Part shown: positions 1-10,785 of the stretch, piece after piece
Numbering within the stretch: the stretch's first letter is position 1
Layout: every line of letters starts with the position of its first letter
DNA from: Mytilisepta virgata
Lineage: Eukaryota; Mollusca; Bivalvia; Mytilida; Mytilidae
Direction: 5' to 3'
DNA: 64,000 nt
Assembly: GCA_028015205.1 (NCBI GenBank)
Contig: CM051515.1
Span: forward strand, 10,992,001 to 11,056,000
Position numbers and translations under genes: made by a program
Notes under the pieces: model-generated
Seen by the model: the letters and a program-made list of their open reading frames with translations, nothing else
Database searches by the model: none
What the model was told of the DNA's origin: nothing

Positions 1-192
1 GGAAATATGCATAATGTTCCTTACTTGTCACAGTCATTTGTCCATGAAAATGGTGGGTTAAACAAGGTTTTACGCTTAAATGGATTCTGGTGTATTGCAA
101 TATAAGCAGGTAGCGTAAATTCGCTACAGAACAAAGTAGGTAAAATCAGTAGTCGAAACAGTACAAAACATGTATTAATTATTAATTAAGTA

Positions 193-605
193 TTACCAAA
201 ATCCATCTTTTATAATTATCTTATCAGAAGCAGAATATGTTTCAGTAAGATCTTGATATCGGAAATAAAACTTTTCTAAGCAGCGTATGAGACATAATTT
301 CTTATAACCTTGATTCAAAAGCCTGTCCCACAGACAACGGTGGCGCACCAAGAAGTCAGAATAGTGGCTACTGGCTCTAGCATATCGTATTAATTGAGAA
401 ATATAAACACCATATGCTGGAGAAGATGGTAAATTGCTGCACATCAGAGGAACATTGGTAATTTTGAAATCGAAAACGCCTCGTTTGTCATATATTCTAG
501 TATTGAATTGACAACTGTCGTCAAATTCGAGGTAGATGTCTAAAAATAATGCGGAGGAAGCTGTGCCGATGGTCTCTTTAATTTCTAATTCTGGTGGATA
601 TTACG
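193..605 (-). pseudogene. Penelope-like reverse transcriptase C-terminal fragment
   Basis: Reading the minus strand from about 605 gives an open frame with LFLDIYLEF, TRIYDKRG, SNLPSSPAYGVYISQLIRYA, and LLNQGY followed by KFYFRYQDL. This layout (FLD strand, LY/IYDKR, serine-proline-YGVY, QLIR, QGY) resembles the segment after the catalytic core of Penelope-like RTs. The class assignment is by resemblance only. No catalytic YxDD box or endonuclease is present, so this is a 3' stub. It lies downstream of the TM3 exon of tetraspanin-like gene D and is probably intronic. Related stubs occur at 27265-27790 and 32907-33560. Confidence 0.6.
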
Positions 606-773
606 TATTACGTATGTCTCAAAAATTATTGCCGTGAAGTCCTATTTTATTTTTTCTACTTCAATTAAAAAAATATTTCAGATATTCCCAAAAAACAACT
701 TTTGATTCAACTGTTTTGAACTGTTGTTTAAACTTGCATGAATTAAAATACGACTTTTCTATTATTAACATAC

Positions 774-3379
774 CATTTTGAGAAGGAAACTTGTTAAGAT
801 AATGCATATCAGGGTGAAAATAATCGTCACAGTCGAAATACACGTATTCTGGAAAAAAACAAATATGTCCATTTTAACACACCATTCATGTTCATCAACA
901 TGTAAAAATTAAAGAACAACATTAATTGGTCTCTTTACCTGAACTATGAATTTTGAAGCAATATTGAATATTTTCCATTTCACTTACTTTTAAATTTTTT
1001 AGTATGCTATTGTTTGCATTTATTTTTGTTCGCCGTCAGTCTTTTATAATTTTTTGTCGTTCCTTGAATTTTTAAAAGTCACTCATTCAATATGTACTCC
1101 TTGTATTTTATTGTCATATGAGAAATGAGTGTTTTTTTTTTCAACATAAATATTTTATTTTTTAATTTCTCATACTTTTCGAATAGCTAGTTTTAAGATT
1201 AGAAATAGTATCGGTTGGAGGTGGTGCTATTACCCTGTCCTTTGATTTGAGTTGTGGCGTCTCTGTTTTCCATCAATGGCTGTCACTTTGTCAGTGTTGT
1301 ACTTTAATGTATTACATTCAAATGCTTGAGTAAAAATAACTTTTTGTTGTTATTGCTAACGATTGATATCAAGATAATGAACAAACAAACAAACATATAT
1401 ATTACGCCATTCGACACGGCAATAACATACCGTACAAAGCAAGTACTTTGAAGCAAACATTTCCATTGTCCGACTAAATAGTTTCCATCCGGGACGAACA
1501 CGCTCATAAGATTATTACATAATTATAACTAAACTTATAAATTATTTGAAAAATAAATATTGTTTAAAACAAAAAAAAACTTTGCATACTGGATGAAGCA
1601 AGCCCTGTATTGAAATTTAAATAGCATTTCTATATAATGCTAGTTTTATTTATTTATATTTTGTTCATAAAAACATATCAGACACTTATCAAATCTAAAT
1701 GTTGAAAAAAAATACTGATTATACCAGATATAAAATTCGTCTTCTTGTTGTCAACAGGGAAAATATCCCGAGTACTCGGTTGACGCTAACGATTGGAATC
1801 AGGACCAAAACTGCGATCCTTAGAAAGTCGAATAGTAATCCAATGTTGACAGTTGAATCATTAAGATTTTCTAATCCAGTAGAAATCCATGCTCTGTCCT
1901 CGAGACCAGTAAACCCATAATAGTATACAAGCACAATAAATGTGATTTCAAGAAGCTGCAAAGATATTTGATAATATTAAAAACAAACATGTCTGTTCAA
2001 AACAAAAAAAACAATGTAAGGACATATTTTAGTTGAAAATTGTTATCCCATACATACTAAATTGTTAATATTCTTTCTTTCAGATTTCAAGATATTGATC
2101 TTTGATAAATACCACCTACGCTAAATAGAGTAAACAACAAAATGTATATCAGGAAAACGTGTTTCGTGGTAACTGTCATTTTTACTTTAATGGTCAGTGT
2201 AAATTTCATTCAGCCAATACCAATTTGTAATGATATCCTTCAACTCTCGAGAAAGACTTGTAATAAGCAAAAACATGCTGATTATCGCCCCAAAGAATTA
2301 TCTCCCCAAAACAAAGTTGGAGACTTATTGTTTTTGATAGGTTTCTTTGCCCTTCTTTTGAGCCATGAACTTGTCCAAAGCGGATTCCAAAAACTGTTCA
2401 AGCGAACTTAATGAAACTTGGTACAAAACATGCAAAATGAGGTGACCATGCGAAGTTGTGCATACAGGTTTCGGAGTTTTCAAAATACCCGCAAGTTTGG
2501 GGACATTTGTGTTGCCATCTCAACACAGTATTACTTGTAATTGTTTTCTTTTTTAATTAATATGAAATGAGTTTTTATTAACAAGAAGTATAAAATATGT
2601 AATAAATACATTGCTTTTATAAAAAAAAAATTAAGGCATTACAACTGGGCCATTATAGGATAAACAGGGCCATTACGACATTAGCAGGGCCATTGCAGAA
2701 TCCCTATCAAGGTGGATTTACGCACAGTTGCCATCTTGATAGGATTCTTGATAGGCCGGTACAATTTCATAATGGCCCTGCTAATCTCGTAAGGCCCAGT
2801 TGTAATGCATATTTTACAAATGTTATCCTTCTGGTTAATAATGATTTTAATATTCTTACATAGCGACTTATCTAAAAACAAAAAAACAAAAAACAAAAAA
2901 AACAAAAACAAAAGCAACAACCGGTACACAATTGTTTGTGTTATATCTGAAAACCAACAAACCAGAGAGCATTTTCCAGACAAGTCTGTAACAAAACTAT
3001 CAAAAAGATAGTTTTTCGCATCTGGTTTATAAAAGTATTAAAAAATTGTAGTTTTCTATTGGCCATGTTAAATGTCCTCGGTCTGTAATAATTGCCTGCG
3101 GATAGCTGCAATGGCCCTCTGCGTTACCTTGGGCCATTACAACTATCCCCGGGCCATTATTACAGACCCTGGGCATATAACAGGGCCATTACGAAAATAT
3201 CCATTTATTAATACTATAATAACGCTGTAATAAATGCATTCACTGTGTTTCTATTTTGGCTTAGTTCTTTTTTTTTCAAATAATTACTAAAAGATAAAAT
3301 ACTGACTAATATAATAGCACTAGCTATTATGTACGCTGTCATTGGCTTCTCCAAACTCTTTCGGTTCTTTATTAATGCT
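774..3379 (-). CDS. Tetraspanin-like gene D (partial; runs off the left edge)
   Basis: Three spliced exons are supported. Exon 3307-3379 (73 bp, acceptor cctctcttttcag, donor gtcagt) reads ALIKNRKSLEKP and then hydrophobic MTAYIIASAIIL, a basic N-terminus followed by TM1. Exon 1725-1955 (231 bp, phase 0, donor gtataa) starts LLEITFIVLVYYYGF, finishing TM1, then gives the short loop EC1 and TM2 (LRIAVLVLIPIVSV), ending in a basic RRRILYL. Exon 774-848 (75 bp, phase 0, donor gtatgt) is TM3, NTCISTVTII through FLLKM. The 231-bp and 75-bp sizes match gene A and the 75-bp exon matches genes B and C. The ATG exon was not found, and the large loop and TM4 must lie left of position 1. Tetraspanins organise membrane proteins at the cell surface. 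The family call for D rests on exon architecture and paralogy with A, not on a CCG motif. Confidence 0.62.
2142..2411 (+). CDS. Possible small secreted or membrane protein, 89 aa
   Basis: An ATG-to-TAA frame on the plus strand inside an intron of gene D. The start context is aaaATG. The N-terminus (KTCFVVTVIFTLMVSVNF) looks like a signal peptide and a second hydrophobic stretch lies near the C-terminus (DLLFLIGFFALLLS). Three cysteines follow the first stretch. An AATAAA-type signal occurs about 190 bp downstream, near 2600. No family is recognised. It could equally be a chance ORF in AT-rich DNA. Confidence 0.22.
   Translation: MYIRKTCFVVTVIFTLMVSVNFIQPIPICNDILQLSRKTCNKQKHADYRPKELSPQNKVGDLLFLIGFFALLLSHELVQSGFQKLFKRT
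2636..2808. repeat. Foldback element with GGGCCATTAC-type arms
   Basis: The arms run from gcattacaactgggcc at 2636 to its inverted partner ggcccagttgtaatgc ending at 2808. Inner parts also pair (agcagggccatt with aatggccctgct; ctatcaaggtgg with ccatcttgatag). The whole 173 bp can form one long imperfect hairpin. Confidence 0.75.
3040..3200. repeat. Second GGGCCATTAC cluster
   Basis: Contains gggccattac and its variants several times in both orientations. An inner inverted pair (ggtctgtaataatt near 3079 and attattacagacc near 3159) can fold. It appears related to the foldback at 2636-2808. Confidence 0.55.
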
Positions 3380-3599
3380 CTGAAAAGAGAGGCATATGAA
3401 GAGCGGGTTATATTTTGAACATGCTGTAAATCAACAATGTTGATTCATTTAAAAAAAAATTCTCATGCAAATATGTTTAAATATTCTCAAAAGAATAGTC
3501 CAAATTAAGATGAAGAAATTCAAATTAAATCATCGTATCTGATATATATTTCACACTGACAAGAAGGTACTGTCCAAATAGTATGAATGTAGATGTAAC

Positions 3600-4291
3600 T
3601 TGGTGGACATTAAATAAAACAAAAGACTCAACATAATTATTGACAGTCCCACAATCAATCCATTTTATTTCAATTGCAAATTGTAATGGACCTTCCATAG
3701 ATGTTTCATACCATGTATCAGTTAATTTGGCTATATGGCTTTTTAAAATTTTGACCAATCAAAAATGAGAATTCATCATAGCTGCCATATTTGTTGTCCG
3801 ACTGGGACGAAATATGCAAACCTTATTAAGGTCCTTGCACAGATGCTTCATACCAAATTACAATTCATTTGGCTTTGCAGTTTCAGAAAATTTTATTTTT
3901 GAAATTTTGACCAATCAGAAATAATAATTCATCAGGGCAGCCATATAAGTTCTTTGACCGAACAAAATATGCAAAATGTATACAGGTCCTTCCACGGATC
4001 TTCATACCATGTTTAAGCCCATTTTGGCTTAAGGGTTTCAGAGGAGAAGATTTTTAAAATTTGTCCAATCAGAAATAAGAATTCATCATGGCGGCCATAT
4101 TACTTCTTTGATCGGAACAAAATATGCAAACGTTATAAATTTCCTTCCATGGATACGACACACCATGTTTTAGTTCATTTGGCCTAGGGGTTTCAGAGAA
4201 GATCAAAATGTAAAAGTTTAAAGACGGACGGACGGACAACGGACGCCAAGTGATGACAAAAGCTTACATGACCCTTTGAGCCAGGTGAGCT
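3600..4291. mobile_element. Pearl-like element with core repeats of about 156 bp and an ACGG tract
   Basis: A unit containing gaccaatcagaaataagaat, a 'ggcggccatat' block and 'aaaatatgcaaa' recurs at about 3754, 3910 and 4062. The array ends in gacggacggacggac (about 4226-4240), then a terminal block ending ccaggtgagct at 4291. The same terminal block is seen inverted at 47741. Cores of about 160 bp next to an ACGG microsatellite are the published layout of bivalve pearl and related tandem-repeat MITEs. Family placement is inferred from that layout. Confidence 0.6.
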
Positions 4292-5490
4292 AAAAACACT
4301 TAAACCAGTGCTAAGTGCAGACATGACATAACTTGAAATAGGCCGAGATTTGTTCTCGACTGAAGGAATTTATTCCGCCAATTATATGATGGGATTTTTT
4401 CAAAGCTTTGTACTTTTTCTTGGTCTTTTGCACCTGTTTTAAGGTCAAAATTCATATGAAACGAAAAAGCGTTGAATTACACGTTTTTTTTTAATAACAC
4501 ATTTGTTTTTTACTTAGTAATATAATCATTAGTTTAAATGAATGGAGCAGGTACATTTAAAATGAATTAATGCGGTATATATTGTCCAAATGTTTCAATT
4601 ATTGATGACAAAACTCTTACAAACTTAACTGGACTATCATACTAATATGATACATATATATATTTATTAAACATGTTAAATCATGGCATGGTGTAATTTG
4701 TTTATATTATTAGGAATCAATCTTTCTGTAAGTGTACCTTTTGACGATAATAAAATTATAAAATGTCTTGAACAACCCAATTTGCTGTACATTTTCGGTA
4801 TCTTGGCTGACTGTAAAGTATTGGTAACTTCTGTCATGGATGATCAGGGACAAAACCTGCAAAGTGATATTTCCTTATAATTATAAGTTATTTTTCGCTT
4901 GTTTAATAGATAATTACAACATACTGTACAGGTGTAATGTAACGTTTACTTTCGTTATCTCAAAGATAATATATGTATTTCAGAACATGAAATTTTCGTT
5001 TCGTCGTTTTTGACATTTCTCAAATGAATGCAACTTCCCACTGTTTTAAATTTGCGATTCCTACCAGTCGACAGAGAAAAACATATCAGAAGAACTGTTT
5101 GTCGTGGTTTCACTTTTGCGTTTCGTGTCTTGCCGCAAATTTAAACTCTCACAATAATTTGACTGTTTACAGAATAAAAATCTCATTGTACATCTAAATA
5201 CAATTTATGACAACACTCTATAGAAAGTTTTGAAAATCAAATTAAACAAAAAATGTTCCGTAGAAATTCTAGTGAAGATAAAATAGCATACAGTGTGATT
5301 CTTTTTTGTGATGTACATCTATACTTCTTTCTATAAAAAGCAACGACATTACAAATTGTTCATTTCCCAAATTTGAGTTTTTTCTGCTTATTTTCTATCT
5401 TAATTCCTTATACTTTCAATATAAAACCCAATTCAAAGTTAATTAATTATGAAATAATAAAACTGAGTCTCAATTGTGTATCGTAATACA
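4292..5490. other. AT-rich non-coding stretch
   Basis: No exon with convincing splice sites was found. A short plus-strand ORF at 4683-4880 has a hydrophobic N-terminus but no other support. Confidence 0.5.
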
Positions 5491-5494
5491 GAAA

Positions 5495-5610
5495 GTTGAA
5501 ACTGCAACGCACCAAACCACACACACACGCACGGGATTCGCACGATACACATACACGATTCGCACATTACACACAAACTATAAGATGCACGATACGCGTG
5601 ATACAATTTT
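5495..5610. repeat. CACACGATTCGCAC-rich low-complexity repeat
   Basis: Degenerate runs of acacgattcgcac, following gcaacgcaccaaaccacaca. Related runs occur at 6560-6715 on the same strand, and at about 22560-22640 and 23060-23130 inverted. Confidence 0.55.
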
Positions 5611-5639
5611 CAATACTGCGATTTCTAAAGATTGAGTTT

Positions 5640-5990
5640 GTAAAGAGGACAAATACACCTAAGAAGCAAATAAAAAACGTTATCCATTGGACAGACAAAC
5701 CGGGAAGGCAAATGAAAACCACAAACACATCAAATAAACACTGAAAACTAAAAAACTAATGAACAAAACGAACTCCTATAAAAACCAGGAGTGAACCCAG
5801 GTGTGCTCCGTAAGTGTATGTCGTTCCTGCTCCACATTCGGCACCGGTCGTGAAGTCGAGATGTTAAACAAAGTCAATCCGGTGAAAGTCACAAATCGAC
5901 GGGGATACATGAAATGTGACGACAGTGGGAACAGGTCCCAGTATCATCTTAGATATTGGAACACTCTGGAGTTTGTAAAATACGAACAGA
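5640..5990 (-). repeat. 3' tail of the Penelope-like retroelement family
   Basis: Shares the block 'aaaaaccaggagtgaac.caggtg.ctccg' with 27300-27350, where it follows RT-derived coding sequence on the minus strand. Only the untranslated tail is present. The plus-strand ORF at 5801-6073 falls partly inside it and is not a gene. Confidence 0.5.
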
Positions 5991-6559
5991 ATATGACGAA
6001 ACAAATTAATTATATTTTCATGCTGGATATGAATAGCAGTGAAATATTTAATATTGCATTTTATTTCAAATAAATAAATACAATTGAAGAAATTCGGTGT
6101 AATACATTACAAAATGTTTATTAGCATTTGCGATTGTTATTTTGTTAAACAAACAAACATTGATAACTGTGAAATATTATTTTCAAATGATTAAAAAATC
6201 AATATACCTTTTCATGTTATTTTTACCCGATCAATTACAGTATATTATCAAAACTGATATCATAATAATAAAGTTGTCAGTAAAATAAACATTATACAAT
6301 AGTATTTTGACCTCTTTAAATCAAAAACAACACGTCTTGGGTACATCAGTAAACAAAACAAATTATTACTATGGCCATAAATTGTTACATGACATTTGCC
6401 AAAATATGAAAAATACTTATTCTATTTTCGACAGATTTCAAGGATTACGAAAGACATTTTGAACAAAAATTCATGTTAAAGTTCAAATCTATGTTATGCA
6501 AATTTTGTATGCAAAATTAAATTTAAGAAACATTTAATGTCGTATATTCTTTTCAGTTG

Positions 6560-6715
6560 AATACTTGTCTCGATTAATGAAATCCCATACGCGTTACACG
6601 ATTCTAACTGCACGTTTCGAACCACACAAAAACCAAACGCACACGATTCACACGTTACACGCACACACTCCGCTGGTTACAGATACACAGTTCGCACGTT
6701 ACACGATTTTTCTTT
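6560..6715. repeat. CACACGATTCACACGTTACACG-type repeat
   Basis: A second copy of the low-complexity block seen at 5495-5610, lying just downstream of the TM4 exon of gene C. Confidence 0.5.
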
Positions 6716-6759
6716 TTGGCAAGGGCACCTATCTGTATCTGTGTCATTTGAATACTTAC

Positions 6760-9700
6760 TTGTGCAAGACATTCTATGACGAACATTCCAATAGCTGTTC
6801 CAGATGTCGATGCCAGAAGGCCTGAACAATTCTGTATTGCAATATACAAAATACGTTTAGAATCACAAATGTATGTTGCTTTGCTATTAATCAAATGACA
6901 GAAACGGTTATTTGTATCCAACTAAACATGGTTTAACACATACAACTTTATTAAATATACAAATTAAACGAAAATATAAAAGAAAGAATCAACGATGACC
7001 AAATTTTTAACTTGTATATATTTTCAACAGCTATATGTAATATCGTGATATTGCTTATTTGAAAACGTATGCTCTCTTTCCAGACAACAAACTTATGATT
7101 TAAATATTTCGCCGTCCTTCAAATACTTTTTATAAATTACTTACATGGATAATGGTATCAAAATAAGCACATGGGTATTCCTGAAAAAAAGTGCAGATTC
7201 GTCAATTAGTTCTATTGTAAAGGATGTAGAATGTAATACACATTTAGTGCGCACTATTCTATGATATTGCACTCAATGTACCATTACTATAAAATCGAAG
7301 TACTTGATGTAGAAAATAGACTTACTTGCTATTTAAAGGGTCTTGACGTACAACACAAGGTTATTTCATATAAATTGAGGAATAAGCCTTGCAAGCTATT
7401 ATAGTGCACTTGTAAGTTCGTGCCTAATACTATTTTGCTTTAAACAATATTCCTCGATATTACCGCAATAATCCTACATTATTATATATATATAGTTCTA
7501 GCAAAAAATGAAGCAAAAATGCGAAATTCATAAACAAATACATAAACAAGTTTTTGCTCTTAAAAAGGAACTTTGTTTATAAAATCCATATCCAGTAATG
7601 TAGAGTACTTTGTTAGTCGTAAAGTAAAAAAAAAGTAGAAGTAAGGGTAAAAACAAACAAACAAACATGCATTGCAACAATTATATTTCAAAGGATATAG
7701 GCCTTCACTGTAAAAATATATAGAAATTTAAACATTTTAAAAACAACCAATGCTTAGGTGATAAAACAGCGATATATAAAAAAAAAGAGCAGAGTGAAAG
7801 CATGGCCTGATATCAAATGACTTAAACATTTCAATCATTGTGACAATATTGCGATACATGCATACTATTGTTTACCTTGTGTCTAAGAATTGATGCCATG
7901 ATGATGTACGTGAGACAAAATAACACATTAAAAACCATTATAGGAGTCGTCTGTAATAAAAAAAAAATAACTAGAATAACTATGTAATTAAAAGGCGGCG
8001 GAAAACACAACTTCTATCATGTATATCTAGAATTCTACGTTAGAACAATCGATTATGAAACAATTTCCTAGAAAGAATATTGAGTTAATAAATTGTTACC
8101 GTTTTAAATATTGTGTTCCCTGCGTCCCCATGTTGTTGTATAATGGGATTGTGTCATCTTTCCTGTGTTTGCTTTCAATAACTGCAAGTTCTCATTATCT
8201 ATTGCACGAGTTGCTTGTCCTCCCTGTTTCCGTTTTCATTTCATGTTTTAAACATAACACAATGGAAGGTTTGGATCGAATATTAACTATTATTTACAAC
8301 TGTCCCAAGTCAGGAACATTTTTGTAAAGAGCAAGTGGAAAGTTTTTAATGTCATTGAAGATATCTACATTTTGTCAGTTCACTTTGGGGTTGAGATGTC
8401 GTTTCTTGGACATTTACTCCATTTCGTTTCCTTTACTATTATTAACCTTTATTATCAAAGACTGACGTATGAGACTGTTTAACTAGCGGGAAACCGAAGT
8501 CAGCTTAAAATAATAAAGACAATTTTTGTTTATACGTACGTCTATGATTATATCAATTCGTTTAAACTACATTGTAGGCCTTGTTTTTGTGTGCATACAT
8601 TTGTTAACATACAGTATGCCTTGTCTTATTTCTTAATATTGAATCTACCACAAACCAAATCTTATGCCACGTGTTAAACTTACCACAAACAAAACTCTAC
8701 GCCATCTATTAATCACTGCCAGGAATCCTAATATTCGGACAATCAGAAAGCAAGAAATCAGAACAACACCACTGATGGCTACGAAGTCATATAGTTCTCC
8801 AATGTGTTTTATATAATCTCTTGACACGTGGTAGGATAAACTAAATATGGATGCTAGTACGATGAAAGATAAGTTCAAAATCTGGAATCAGAAATAAAAC
8901 ATTAATATTTTTTGTTATGTATCTTTTACATGTTTTATGGGTCTATAAAAGTTTGCAAAATGACTGAACAACCCTCTCCCACCCAAAAACAAAAATAAAA
9001 TAAAACAGAACAAAACAACTTATCCAGACTCTGTATCAAAAGATTACCTTTTCGGAGTGGTAAAAAGTAACCCTCTATTCCAGACGGATATCCATAAAAT
9101 CCCGAAAAATTATCTATCAAAAGCTAACAAAGGATACGTTTAAATAGTATCAACCCTTTATATTTTTTTTCATTTCTAAAGACATACAAAACTGCTTTAT
9201 TTAAACAAGTCTGTTGACTTTATTACTTAATGAGAATTATAACGGTATATTGTCCTCCAACATAGTTTTGGTATCTTGTTTTATCACCAAGTAACTACGT
9301 ATACTTGCACAGATCCGATCAAGCAATCAAGGTAATTGTAAGACTAAATGTTAAAACAAAGTTACTTCTAATTCATTATTTGGCTGTTAAAAATAAACTA
9401 ATTTCACAACTTAGCAATAAATTATATGATCAAATTATATTTTTTTGTTTTGTATCCTACTGTCATCAGAAATAAACAGAAAAAATAGTACTTACAATCA
9501 TGAATGTTGTCAATATAATAAAAAGCAAAAGGAGACGGTTCCTGCAATAGAAATAATATTGTCGGTTTAAACTACAATTTGATAGTCCATATAAACATCA
9601 GAAATGATTTCTTGTCTTTGTTTGTTTTGTTTTCTTATGTTGTTGTTTTTGTTGTTGGTTTGGTTTCTTGGGGTTTTTTCTTCTTTTTGTTCGTTTTTGT

Positions 9701-10411
9701 TTTTTTTTTTTTTTTTTTGTTTTTTTTTTTTTTTTTTTTTTGGGGGGGGGGGGGGGCGGGGGGTGTTTATTTTGTTTTCGTATTATTAAATCAGGTACAA
9801 GCACACACAAGTTTCCACGTTATTCTTCTATCGCTTCTTAGAAGACTTTCAAAAATGCTTTATAAATGCTCCACGTGTTAAGCACATCACACTTTATTTT
9901 TACCTACTTTAACTTATTCAATAAAGAAATACCAAAGCGATATTCGAAGGAGGGGAAAATCGAAACAACTGACAAACTCGAAGAACAACGAAGACAATAC
10001 CAACACAATACATGCACTACAATTAAAAACTAAAAACACATGAACAAAATGGACCCAAACAAAAAATCGGGGGTAGACTCAGGTGCTCCGAAAGATAAGC
10101 AGTCTCTGCTTCCTTCAGGACACCGCCATGCTGCCTATTTCAAATCCGGTATAAGGAAAGGATAACATCAATGGAACAGGTCCATTTTCATTTGGGAAAC
10201 GGTTTTTTCATACATGTCAACCAAGTCTTGATGACGTCCATAAAACTTTAATAAGGTCATTGTTTTTATTGTAGAAGCCTCTACAATCGTATCATTTTGC
10301 AAATGAGCAGGACATCATTTTAATCGTGATTTTTTTTAAAGATTTCCTCTAGATTCGACAATAATACATATACTCCCAACCACAAAAATGATTTATTTTC
10401 TGGTGTCCCAT
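6760..10411 (-). CDS. Tetraspanin-like gene C (middle loop exons unresolved)
   Basis: Exons in transcription order: 10374-10411 (candidate ATG exon, 38 bp, MGHQKINHFCGW, donor gtatat); 9496-9541 (46 bp, NRLLLLFIILTTFMI, TM1); 8684-8881 (198 bp, ILNLSFIVLASIFS completing TM1, then EC1 and TM2 VVLISCFLIVRILGFLAVI); 7876-7950 (75 bp, TM3, TTPIMVFNVLFCLTYIIMAS); 7145-7180 (36 bp, EYPCAYFDTIIH, end of the large loop with one Cys); 6760-6831 (72 bp, TM4, SGLLASTSGTAIGMFVIECL). All internal exons have AG acceptors and GT donors with compatible phases. Loop exons between 7180 and 7876 were not identified with confidence, so the copy may be degenerate or have divergent exons. The C-terminal exon was not found. 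No CCG motif is confirmed. The ATG exon is the least certain part. Confidence 0.62.
9697..9757. repeat. Poly-T / poly-G tract
   Basis: A long T run with a few G interruptions runs straight into a G run. It lies inside the intron before the TM1 exon of gene C. The ORFs on both strands here are low-complexity artefacts. Confidence 0.9.
9935..10250 (-). repeat. Interspersed repeat, copy 1 (retroelement 3' tail type)
   Basis: Begins gaaataccaaagcgatattc and includes gggggtagactcaggtg and gggaaacggttttttcatac. It aligns along its length with 17745-18050. The central block resembles the tail at 27300-27380, so it is probably the same superfamily. Confidence 0.65.
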
Positions 10412-10785
10412 GTGTTATTCGTACATGTACCTGTTGTTGAACACTGCAATTTTGAATATTGCAGTCAACTCGATTCATACCCTTGTGTCCCAAACTTATA
10501 CGTATATTAGTTAGTGTGCCAAGTTAAGGAATGACGCATAAAAAACACGGAGCACCGAATTTAGGGCAGTGCAGCATTGATGTTTCCCGTGCTCTTTCAT
10601 TCGAAATTCACAAAATTTAATGCTCCTTTAAAAATTAAAATTGCTTTTGAAGTTCGATGATTCTATCACTTGATATAAGAACCATGAATAAAATTATAGA
10701 TACCTTGATTTGTTCGTTCTGTAGAGATGCACTAACCAAGGAACTAAATGACTTCCCTCATTATTTTTATCTGCTGTGTCCTGAT

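Noticed and set aside
1304..1507. 67-codon minus-strand ORF as a loop exon of gene D
   Set aside because: It would have to come after TM3, but it lies between the TM2 exon (1725-1955) and the TM3 exon (774-848), and has no matching splice phases.
4683..4880. Plus-strand ORF with hydrophobic start MAWCNLFILLGINLSVSV
   Set aside because: Short, AT-rich and without other support; an internal gtaagt could be a donor but no partner exon was seen.
9579..9881. ORFs of 61-100 codons on both strands
   Set aside because: They are produced by the T/G homopolymer tract; no domain and no splice context.
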